This document shows positions 33,728-40,721 of a stretch of DNA of 64,000 nucleotides, piece after piece. Positions within the stretch are counted from its first letter, which is position 1. Each line of letters opens with the position of its first letter. A model generated the notes under the pieces. The model was given only the letters and a program-made list of their open reading frames with translations. It had not been told where the DNA came from and made no database searches. Source of the stretch: Agromyces sp. LHK192 (GTDB lineage Bacteria > Actinomycetota > Actinomycetes > Actinomycetales > Microbacteriaceae); the NCBI RefSeq assembly GCF_004006235.1, contig NZ_CP034753.1, positions 2,976,001-3,040,000 on the forward strand, written 5' to 3'. A program made the position numbers and the translations under genes.

Positions 33728-34300
33728 TCAGTGCACGAACACCTTGAGCACGACCATCACGAGGCCGAACGCGGCGGTCGTCAGCGAGCCGAGCAGCCGG
33801 AACCCCCACGGGGCGTTTCGCCGCGCGAACGCGATCCAGCCGAGCACGGCCAGCACGATCACACCCGACCAGAGGGCGGCCCACACCGCCAGGACGTCGT
33901 CGATCACCCGCGTCGCGCCGGCGAGGAGGATGACCGACGGGATGGCGGCCGACGCGAGCAGCCCGGACGACCGGCGCATCGCGATGCCGAACGCTTCGCG
34001 GATGCCGACCTCGTGCCCCTCGGTGAACCCGTGGTGGGCGACGGTGCCGGCGTACACGTGCGCCGCCCAGAACACGATGACGGTGATGATCACCGTCAGG
34101 AACACCTCCCACGAACTCGACGCGTGGCTGCCGCCGACCACGATCATGCCCGCGACGAGGATCACGCCGTACACCGACTCCTCGGTCGTGAAGCTCGCCC
34201 GGACGATGCGCTCCATCATGGGCGATCCGCCGGGAGCCGGTCGTTCGGTCGACGGTTCGCCGGGAGCCGGCGCACTCGACGCATCAGGCGTGCTGCTCAT
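33728..34300 (-). CDS. Small polytopic membrane protein of unknown function
   Basis: 190 residues. A Pro/Ser-rich hydrophilic N-terminus of about 35 residues is followed by four or five membrane helices (for example YGVILVAGMIVVGG, FLTVIITVIVFWAAHVYAGTVAHHG, LLASAAIPSVILLAG, a Trp-rich helix and a C-terminal helix). HVYAGTVAHHGFTEGHE is polar and His-rich between helices 2 and 3. No family was recognised. The ATG at 34300 is preferred over one six codons upstream because a -10 box lies six bases before it. Confidence 0.72.
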   Translation of the reverse strand: MSSTPDASSAPAPGEPSTERPAPGGSPMMERIVRASFTTEESVYGVILVAGMIVVGGSHASSSWEVFLTVIITVIVFWAAHVYAGTVAHHGFTEGHEVGIREAFGIAMRRSSGLLASAAIPSVILLAGATRVIDDVLAVWAALWSGVIVLAVLGWIAFARRNAPWGFRLLGSLTTAAFGLVMVVLKVFVH

Positions 34301-34306
34301 GGCCCC

Positions 34307-34312
34307 AGCGTA
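34307..34312 (-). promoter_or_regulatory. -10 box of a leaderless promoter
   Basis: TACGCT on the minus strand ends six bases before ATG 34300; the in-frame ATG further upstream would lie before this box. Confidence 0.45.
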
Positions 34313-34338
34313 GACGCGCACCCGAACGGCGGGAACGG

Positions 34339-34374
34339 CGAACGGCCCCGCAGGATCACCTGCGGGGCCGTTCG
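34339..34374 (-). terminator. Strong terminator hairpin after sucD
   Basis: CGAACGGCCCCGCAGG, loop ATCA, CCTGCGGGGCCGTTCG: a perfect 16-bp stem starting 12 bases beyond the sucD stop on the minus strand. Confidence 0.85.
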
Positions 34375-34385
34375 ACGAGCGGATG

Positions 34386-35294
34386 CTACGCGCCGAGCGC
34401 GGCGTAGACCTCGCGCAGCAGGCGCGCGGTCTCCGACGGGGTCTTGCCGACCTTCACGCCGGCGGCCTCGAGGGCCTCCTTCTTCGCCTGCGCGGTGCCG
34501 GCCGAACCCGACACGATCGCGCCGGCGTGGCCCATGGTCTTGCCCTCGGGGGCGGTGAAGCCGGCGACGTAGCCGACGACCGGCTTGGTGACGTTGGCCT
34601 TGATGAAGTCGGCCGCCCGCTCCTCGGCGTCGCCGCCGATCTCGCCGATCATGACGATCGCCTTCGTCTCGGGGTCGGCCTCGAACGCGGCGAGCGCGTC
34701 GATGTGCGTCGTGCCGATGACCGGGTCGCCGCCGATGCCGATGGCGGTCGAGAAGCCGAGGTCGCGCAGTTCGTACATCATCTGGTAGGTCAGCGTGCCC
34801 GACTTCGAGACGAGGCCGATCGGGCCCTTGCCCGTGATGTTCGCCGGCGTGATGCCGACGAGCGACTCACCGGGGCTGATGATGCCGGGGCAGTTCGGCC
34901 CGATGATGCGGGTCAGGCCGCCCTTCTCCTTGGCGTACGCCCAGGCCTCGGCCGAGTCCTGCACCGGCACGCCCTCGGTGATGACCACGAGGAGCGGGAT
35001 CTCGGCGTCGACGGCCTCGATGATCGCGTCCTTGGTGAACGCCGGCGGCACGAACGCGATCGACACGTCGGCGCCGGTCTGCTCGATGGCCTCCTGCACG
35101 CTCGCGAACACGGGGAGCTCGACGTCGTTGCCGTCCTTGTCCTTGTGCAGCACGGTGGTGCCGGCCTTGCGCGCGTTCACGCCGCCGACCACCTGGGTGC
35201 CCGCGGCGAGCATGCGCGCGGTGTGCTTGGTGCCCTCGCCGCCGGTGATGCCCTGGACGATGACCTTGTTGTCCTTGTTGAGGAAGATCGTCAT
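34386..35294 (-). CDS. sucD: Succinyl-CoA synthetase alpha subunit
   Basis: 302 residues, close to the usual 290-300. With SucC interconverts succinyl-CoA and succinate with NTP formation in the TCA cycle. The CoA-binding domain shows [15 protein letters not shown]; the ligase domain shows [13 protein letters not shown] and the active-site phosphohistidine in [11 protein letters not shown]. Starts 13 bases after sucC and ends at a strong hairpin, so sucC-sucD is a two-gene operon. Confidence 0.98.
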   Translation of the reverse strand: MTIFLNKDNKVIVQGITGGEGTKHTARMLAAGTQVVGGVNARKAGTTVLHKDKDGNDVELPVFASVQEAIEQTGADVSIAFVPPAFTKDAIIEAVDAEIPLLVVITEGVPVQDSAEAWAYAKEKGGLTRIIGPNCPGIISPGESLVGITPANITGKGPIGLVSKSGTLTYQMMYELRDLGFSTAIGIGGDPVIGTTHIDALAAFEADPETKAIVMIGEIGGDAEERAADFIKANVTKPVVGYVAGFTAPEGKTMGHAGAIVSGSAGTAQAKKEALEAAGVKVGKTPSETARLLREVYAALGA

Positions 35295-35307
35295 TGCTCT
35301 GCGTTCC

Positions 35308-36471
35308 TTACGCGTTCGCCAGCTCGGCGGCCTTGTCGGCGCCCTGGTCCATGTTTTCGGCGAGGGTGACGAGCGGGTGCGCCGCCTCCTCGAGGATGCG
35401 GCGGCCCTCGGCCACGTTGTTGCCGTCGAGGCGCACGACGAGCGGCTTGTTCGCCTCGGAGCCGAGTTCGGCGAGTGCGCCGACGATGCCCTTGGCGACC
35501 TGGTCGCACGCGGTGATGCCGCCGAAGACGTTGACGAACACCGACTTGACCTGCGGGTCGCCGAGGATGATCGACAGGCCGTTGGCCATGACCTCGGCCG
35601 AGGCGCCGCCGCCGATGTCGAGGAAGTTCGCGGGCTTCACCGAGCCGTGGTTCTCGCCGGCGTACGCGACGACGTCGAGGGTCGACATGACCAGGCCCGC
35701 GCCGTTGCCGATGATGCCGACTTCGCCGTCGAGCTTGACGTAGTTGAGGTCGAGCGCCTTGGCCTTGGCCTCGAGCGGGTCGGCGGCGGCCTTGTCCTCG
35801 AGGAGGGCGTGGCCGGCGTGGCGGAACTCGGCGTTCTCGTCGAGCGAGACCTTGCCGTCGAGGGCGATGACGTCGCCGTCCTCCGAGAGGATGAGCGGGT
35901 TCACCTCCACGAGCGTGGCGTCCTCGGACTTGTAGACGTCGTAGAGCTTGACGAACACGTCGGCGACCTTGTCGACCAGCTCGGCCGGGAAGTTCGCCGC
36001 CTGCGCGATCTCGCGCGCCTTGTCGGGGGTGATGCCCGTGCCGGGGTCGACCTCGATACGGGCGAGCGCCTCGGGCTTCTCGACCGCGAGCTGCTCGATC
36101 TCCATGCCGCCCTCGACGCTCGTCAGCGAGAGGTACGAGCGGTTGGCGCGGTCGAGCAGCACCGAGAAGTAGAACTCCTGCGCGATCTTCGCACCGGCGG
36201 CCACCATGACGCGCTTCACGACGTGGCCCTTGATGTCGAGCCCGAGGATGGCGCGTGCGGCCTCCTCCGCCTCGTCGGGGGTCTTGGCGACCTTGACGCC
36301 GCCGGCCTTGCCGCGGCCGCCCGTCTTGACCTGCGCCTTGACGACGACGACGCCGCCCAGCTTCTCGGCTGCGGCTCGAACCTCTTCGGGGGTGTCGGCC
36401 ACGATGCCGGCCAGGACCGGAACGCCGTACTGTTCGAAGAGGTCTCGGGCCTGGTACTCGTAAAGATCCAC
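35308..36471 (-). CDS. sucC: Succinyl-CoA synthetase beta subunit
   Basis: 387 residues, the normal length. ATP-grasp subunit with the start [19 protein letters not shown], the nucleotide-binding [27 protein letters not shown] (metal site) and the C-terminal CoA-ligase part [14 protein letters not shown]. The start is GTG at 36471, supported by GGAAG upstream and by family length; the frame runs 34 codons further upstream without being needed. Its leader of about 100 bases contains a 14-bp palindrome. Confidence 0.97.
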   Translation of the reverse strand: MDLYEYQARDLFEQYGVPVLAGIVADTPEEVRAAAEKLGGVVVVKAQVKTGGRGKAGGVKVAKTPDEAEEAARAILGLDIKGHVVKRVMVAAGAKIAQEFYFSVLLDRANRSYLSLTSVEGGMEIEQLAVEKPEALARIEVDPGTGITPDKAREIAQAANFPAELVDKVADVFVKLYDVYKSEDATLVEVNPLILSEDGDVIALDGKVSLDENAEFRHAGHALLEDKAAADPLEAKAKALDLNYVKLDGEVGIIGNGAGLVMSTLDVVAYAGENHGSVKPANFLDIGGGASAEVMANGLSIILGDPQVKSVFVNVFGGITACDQVAKGIVGALAELGSEANKPLVVRLDGNNVAEGRRILEEAAHPLVTLAENMDQGADKAAELANA

Positions 36472-36541
36472 GCTCTGCTTCCAATCGGTCCGCGCGGGTC
36501 TCGCGCAGGGATGGTGGGTGAGGACCCGGGCCGGGGAAATC

Positions 36542-36555
36542 TCTCGATGTCGAGA
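36542..36555. promoter_or_regulatory. Palindrome TCTCGATGTCGAGA in the sucCD leader
   Basis: TCTCGA-TG-TCGAGA, six-base perfect arms, lying about 15-28 bases downstream of the predicted sucC transcription start. The size and symmetry suit a dimeric repressor such as a MarR-type protein; the regulator is unknown. Confidence 0.45.
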
Positions 36556-36576
36556 TATCGGCGCGGGCCGCATGCC

Positions 36577-36582
36577 ATGCTA
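36577..36582 (-). promoter_or_regulatory. Probable -10 box of the sucCD promoter
   Basis: TAGCAT on the minus strand about 105 bases before the GTG start, in an otherwise very GC-rich intergenic region; a weak TTCGGA lies 18 bases upstream of it. Confidence 0.35.
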
Positions 36583-36839
36583 CTCCCCTCGAATGGCGCC
36601 TCCGAACCGGGGACGGGCCGGGACGCGTCACCAGAGGATGCCGGACGCGCAGGCCGGGCGGATCAGCCGGGTAAACGCTCTCCCGCGCCCGGGCCTCCGG
36701 CAGCCGTCATCGCGTGCATGAGAATCCGGCTCTCGGCGTCTCCACGGAGCGTCTGGGCCGAAATCCCATGCACAAGGGCGGAACCGGGTCGCCACGGATG
36801 CCCCGGCACAGTCGCCCTGCACGCAGCCGAGCACCGCGC

Positions 36840-37163
36840 CTAGTGCCCGCCCGGACCGATCCGCGGGAAGTCGTCGAGCGAGAAGACGAACTCGAGCGGC
36901 ACCTCGAAGAACCGTGCGATACGCAGCGCGAGGTGCAGGCTCGGGTTGAACTCGCCGCGTTCGAGGTATCCGATGGTCTGGTAGTGCACCCCGAGCGCGT
37001 CCGCGAGTTCACGACGCGAGACCCGTCGCTCGGCGCGGAGCATCGCGACGCGGTTGTGGACGGCGTCGGCGCGGGCGCCGGCATCGGCGGCGGCCTCCAC
37101 GGCGACATCCGGCTGCGATCGGCTCGCGGCCCGCCCGGCGCCGCGGTCGGCGGCGAGGCTCAT
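36840..37163 (-). CDS. XRE-family helix-turn-helix regulator
   Basis: 107 residues. The last 65 form a Cro/CI-type helix-turn-helix: VAMLRAERRVSRRELADALG, then VHYQTIGYLERGEFNPSLHL, with a hydrophobic C-terminus FFEVPLEFVFSLDDF. This matches the small YozG-like regulators often found with ABC exporters. About 40 Ala/Arg-rich residues precede it; the ATG is kept because it overlaps the permease stop by four bases. Third gene of an ATPase-permease-regulator operon, so it probably controls that operon, perhaps through the palindrome at 39034-39051; this is inference. Confidence 0.87.
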   Translation of the reverse strand: MSLAADRGAGRAASRSQPDVAVEAAADAGARADAVHNRVAMLRAERRVSRRELADALGVHYQTIGYLERGEFNPSLHLALRIARFFEVPLEFVFSLDDFPRIGPGGH

Positions 37164-38008
37164 GCGCGCCGCAGCGCGGCCTCGCGCCGCGCCTCGATCG
37201 CCGACCCGGTCTCGCGTCGCGCGGCACGGCGCAACAGCCTCGGAGCGAGCAGCGCGCCGGCGATCGCCCACGCCGCGACCACCGCGAACGCCACGGCGAC
37301 GCGCCAGTCGCCGCCGAGTTCGACGGCCTGCGCCGCCTCGGGCACGAAGGCGCTGCGGAACGCGACGCCGATCCAGTAGAGGGGGCTGATCTGCCCGATC
37401 ACCTGCAGCCAGCCGGCCATCGACGCGAGCGGCTGGATGAGTCCCGAGATCCAGGCCAGCGCGCCGACGACGATGATGCCCCAGCCGCCGACGGCCCGCG
37501 GATTGCGGAACACCACGCCGAGCACGAGTCCGAACGTCGTCAGCGCGATCGTGCCGAGCACGAGCATGCCGAGCACGATCGCGACGCCGCCGACGTCGAG
37601 TCCGAGCGAGGAGCCGACGATCGCCCACGTGATCACGAGCCCGAGCCCGACCGTGACGACGAGCTCCCAGAGCGTCTTCGTGATGACGCCGACCGCGTAG
37701 ACGCGGACGCCGCCCGGCAGCGACCGGGCCCGGATCAGGGTGCCGTCCTCGCGCTCGGTGACGATCACGGTGGCGAGCCCGTAGCAGGCGATGAACAGCA
37801 GCTGGATGGTCAGGATGCTCGGGACGACGAACGAGACGACCGGAACGCCGGGCATGATCTCGGCCGAGCGGTTGAACCAGACGACGACGCCGATCGAGAT
37901 GAGCCCGATAACCACGAACGCCGAGTCACCGGGGGTCTTCAGCGAGATGAAGGACTCGATCGCGCCGCGGCGGACGCCGGCTCGGATCGTGTGCGCGGTG
38001 GTGCTCAT
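37160..38008 (-). CDS. ABC-2 type transporter permease
   Basis: 282 residues with six membrane helices, the ABC-2 (drug/antibiotic exporter) layout: FVVIGLISIGVVVWF, then VVPSILTIQLLFIACYGLATV followed by the cytoplasmic ITEREDGT-like loop (VTEREDGTLIRARSLPG), and LIQPLASMAGWLQVIGQISP near the end, typical of this family. ATG overlaps the ATPase stop (ATGA) and its own stop overlaps the XRE start, so all three are coupled. Confidence 0.92.
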   Translation of the reverse strand: MSTTAHTIRAGVRRGAIESFISLKTPGDSAFVVIGLISIGVVVWFNRSAEIMPGVPVVSFVVPSILTIQLLFIACYGLATVIVTEREDGTLIRARSLPGGVRVYAVGVITKTLWELVVTVGLGLVITWAIVGSSLGLDVGGVAIVLGMLVLGTIALTTFGLVLGVVFRNPRAVGGWGIIVVGALAWISGLIQPLASMAGWLQVIGQISPLYWIGVAFRSAFVPEAAQAVELGGDWRVAVAFAVVAAWAIAGALLAPRLLRRAARRETGSAIEARREAALRRA

Positions 38009-39003
38009 GACACCCCTCCCATGCGGATCGGTGCGGATGATTCGGAGTCGGATACCGCGCCGGACACGACGCCGGACGACTCGGAGACGGATGCCGCGCC
38101 GCCCGGTGCGGCATCCGTCTCGCGACGGGCGACCATCGCGAGGTACGTGTCCTCGAGGGTCTGCGAGCGCACGTGGAGCTCGGTGATCTCGGCGCCCGGT
38201 GTCGCGAGCAGTTCGCGCACGAACGGGACCGGATCGGCGGCGCTGTGCACCTGGACCACACCGCCCTCGCGCCAGGTGATCTCGCTCGTCCCGGCCACCG
38301 AACGCGCGAGCTGTGCCGGGCTCCCGTCGGCGACGATGTGCCCGCCGTCGAGGATGAGGATGCGCCCGGCGACCTTCTCGGCCTCGGCGAGGTCGTGCGT
38401 GGTGAGCAGGATCGTCGTGTCGTCGAAGTCGCTCAGCCGGTGGATCAGCTCGTGGAACTCGTGGCGCGCGGCGGGGTCGAATCCGACCGTCGGCTCGTCG
38501 AGGAAGAGCAGCTCCGGGCGGCCGATCAGGCCGATCGCCACGTCGAGGCGACGGCGCTGGCCCCCCGAGAGCGTGCGGACCGTCGCCTTCGCGCGATCGC
38601 CGAGCCCGACCAGGTCGATCACCTCGTCGGCCGAGTACGGCCCGGAGGCACCGGGCTCCCGGTAGGGCTCGTAGAGCCGCGCGAACTCGGTCAGCAACCG
38701 GTCGACGCGCCAGCGGCCGTGATCGCGCCACGACTGCAGCACGACGCCGACCTTCGCCCGCCAGGCCTCACCCGCCTTCGCCGGGTCTTCGCCGAGCACC
38801 AGGACGTCGCCGCCCGAGCGCTCGCGGAACCCCTCGAGGATCTCGATCGTGGTCGACTTTCCGGCTCCGTTCGGCCCGAGCAGCGCCACGACCTCGCCGC
38901 GCTCGATGTGCAGGTCGATGCCGTCGAGCACGACCCTGCCGCCGTACGAGCGCCGCAGGCCGCGGACGTCGATCGCCGCCCCGCGGGTGCTGCTCCGTTC
39001 CAT
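38005..39003 (-). CDS. ABC transporter ATP-binding protein (ABC-2 exporter, DrrA-like)
   Basis: 332 residues. Walker A LLGPNGAGKST, signature LSGGQRRRLD, Walker B LLFLDEPTVGFD and switch His TTHDLAEAE are all intact. The C-terminal 100 residues are the usual DrrA-type extension, ending in an Asp/Ser-rich tail with several GGATGCC-type codon pairs. Energises the permease encoded next. Promoter region upstream holds an 18-bp imperfect palindrome. Confidence 0.94.
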   Translation of the reverse strand: MERSSTRGAAIDVRGLRRSYGGRVVLDGIDLHIERGEVVALLGPNGAGKSTTIEILEGFRERSGGDVLVLGEDPAKAGEAWRAKVGVVLQSWRDHGRWRVDRLLTEFARLYEPYREPGASGPYSADEVIDLVGLGDRAKATVRTLSGGQRRRLDVAIGLIGRPELLFLDEPTVGFDPAARHEFHELIHRLSDFDDTTILLTTHDLAEAEKVAGRILILDGGHIVADGSPAQLARSVAGTSEITWREGGVVQVHSAADPVPFVRELLATPGAEITELHVRSQTLEDTYLAMVARRETDAAPGGAASVSESSGVVSGAVSDSESSAPIRMGGVS

Positions 39004-39033
39004 TGCCCAACCCTTCGCATGTTCGCTGCAAGA

Positions 39034-39051
39034 TGTAGCAGTAATACTACA
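39034..39051. promoter_or_regulatory. 18-bp imperfect palindrome upstream of the ABC-2/XRE operon
   Basis: TGTAGCAGTAATACTACA, seven of nine positions symmetric, 31 bases upstream of the ATPase start in an AT-rich pocket that probably also holds the -10 box. A likely operator, possibly for the XRE regulator at the end of the operon. Confidence 0.55.
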
Positions 39052-39090
39052 TTCCGATGCAGCACTCCGCCAGCCCTACCGGTGAACCAG

Positions 39091-40170
39091 TCAGCCGGCG
39101 ACACCGTCCGGGCGCCGGTGCAGCGCGCGGACCGCGAGCACCGCGAGCATGGCGACGCCCGCCCCCAGGGCCGTCTCGACCAGCCGGTCGAGCAGGAGCG
39201 TGCCGACGGCGACCGGCTGCGCGAGGTGCGCGACCACGAGCGCGAGCGGCGTCACGAACACGAGCGCGACGCCGTAGTGGCGCCCGACGAACACCTCCGC
39301 GCCGAACTGCGCCACCGCGACGACCAGCACGAGCACCCACACCGCGGGATCGGGCCACAGCAGGAGCGCCGTCACGACGACGCCGACGGTCGTGCCCGCG
39401 ACCCGGTGCCACGCCCGCGCGAGCGAGTGGGCCGCGCCCGCCGGCGGGATGACCGCGACCGCGCTGACCACCGCCCAGTACGGGTGTCCGAGTCCCGACG
39501 CCAGTGCGATCGCACCCGCGACGAGCGCCGCGACGACGTGCTGCGCGCAGACCGTCCACACGGCCGGGTCGCGCAGGGCCTCCCACCGCACCGGCGCGGG
39601 CGCTCGGAGCGCCTTGAACGGATCGGCGCCGATCCGGGTCGCGGCGCGACGCAACGCCCACCCCGAGAGGCTGATGGCCCACGCGAACACCGCGGATGCG
39701 ACCGTGACGCCGATCCGCACGCCCGCCTCCCCGGCGGGCACGGGAACCGCTGCGCACACGGTGACCGCGAAGACGAAGAAGAGCGGCGTCGGCGGCGTCA
39801 ACCGGGCGACGTTCACGACGAGGATGCCGCCGACGAGCACGACCACGAGTGCGACGGCCGTGATCGCGACGCCGCCGCCGAGCACGGATGCCGCGACGCC
39901 GACCACGACGCCCACGACGAGGCCGACCGCCGCGACGGACACCGTGCGCACACGCCCGCGGTAGGCCTCGCCGCGGCCGAAGATCGCGGTCATGCCGCCG
40001 AACGCCGCGTACGGCGTCCACTCGGGACGGCCGACGAGGAGCAGGACGGCGAGCGGCACCGCCGCGGCGAGCGCGGCGCGCGACGCCACCTCCAGGTCGA
40101 GTGCCCGGACGTCGCGCCACCACGGGAGACGGGCGGGGCGAGCTGCGCCCGCCTCGTCGCCGTCGGTCAT
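39091..40170 (-). CDS. FUSC-family inner-membrane protein
   Basis: 359 residues with two sets of about five or six membrane helices separated by a cytoplasmic stretch (WALRRAATRIGADPFKALR), the repeated layout of FUSC/aromatic-acid exporter-like proteins. ASRAALAAAVPLAVLLLVGRPEWTPYAAFGGM begins the first set and HPYWAVVSAVAVIPPAG the second (quoted parts approximate helices). Start ATG overlaps the NUDIX stop, so it is the third gene of the pcrA operon. Substrate unknown. Confidence 0.82.
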   Translation of the reverse strand: MTDGDEAGAARPARLPWWRDVRALDLEVASRAALAAAVPLAVLLLVGRPEWTPYAAFGGMTAIFGRGEAYRGRVRTVSVAAVGLVVGVVVGVAASVLGGGVAITAVALVVVLVGGILVVNVARLTPPTPLFFVFAVTVCAAVPVPAGEAGVRIGVTVASAVFAWAISLSGWALRRAATRIGADPFKALRAPAPVRWEALRDPAVWTVCAQHVVAALVAGAIALASGLGHPYWAVVSAVAVIPPAGAAHSLARAWHRVAGTTVGVVVTALLLWPDPAVWVLVLVVAVAQFGAEVFVGRHYGVALVFVTPLALVVAHLAQPVAVGTLLLDRLVETALGAGVAMLAVLAVRALHRRPDGVAG

Positions 40171-40721
40171 GCGAGCCTGCCGAGCTCCATCGCCGCGTAC
40201 GTCAGTGCGGCGACCGTCTCGCCGTCGGAGATCTCGCCCTCGCGCATCATGCGCACGACGTCGGCCCACGGCACCGCGCGAACCACGCTGATGCCCTCTT
40301 CGGCCTGGGTGTGCGAGGACGGATCGTCTCCGGAGTCCGTTCGCGTCAGCCCGGTCGCGAGAAACACGACCTCCGGCGCCCGGCAGATGCCGTTCAGCGC
40401 GTTCATCCGCCCGATCTCGGTCCAGTCGGATGCCTCGTACCCGGTCTCCTCCAGCAGCTCGCGCCGTGCGGCGACGAGCGGGTGCTCGCCGTCGGTGCCT
40501 CCCGCCGGCACCTCGACCGATGGCCCGACCGTGTGCCGGTCGACGGTGACGAGCAGCACCTCGTCGGCTTCGGTCAGGGCCACGACGAACACCGCGACGT
40601 TGCGCACCTCGACCACGCCGTAGATGCCCTCGCCGCCGCCGGGCTGCACGACGCGGTCCTCGACCACGCGGATCCAGGGGTTCTCGTAGACCGCGCGGCT
40701 CGCGCGCACCGGCCAGCTCAC
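40167..40721 (-). CDS. NUDIX hydrolase (ADP-ribose pyrophosphatase-like)
   Basis: 184 residues from a GTG that overlaps the pcrA stop (GTGA). The NUDIX box is GTDGEHPLVAARRELLEETG followed by Y, matching GX5EX7REUXEE with the catalytic REXXEE as RELLEET. NPWIRVVEDRVVQPGG at the N-terminus and a PGGG-like strand are typical of ADP-ribose/nucleotide-sugar pyrophosphatases. Coupling to the helicase suggests co-expression; a role in nucleotide clean-up is inference. Confidence 0.9.
   Translation of the reverse strand: MSWPVRASRAVYENPWIRVVEDRVVQPGGGEGIYGVVEVRNVAVFVVALTEADEVLLVTVDRHTVGPSVEVPAGGTDGEHPLVAARRELLEETGYEASDWTEIGRMNALNGICRAPEVVFLATGLTRTDSGDDPSSHTQAEEGISVVRAVPWADVVRMMREGEISDGETVAALTYAAMELGRLA

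Larger units (their letters stand above)
36472..36839. other. 368-bp intergenic region before sucC
   Basis: No ORF with a convincing start was found. The sucC-proximal part holds its probable promoter and a palindrome. The rest, toward the XRE gene (whose stop is at 36840), contains GC-rich sequence and two GGATGCC copies (36634, 36796) with no clear terminator or RNA structure. Confidence 0.5.
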
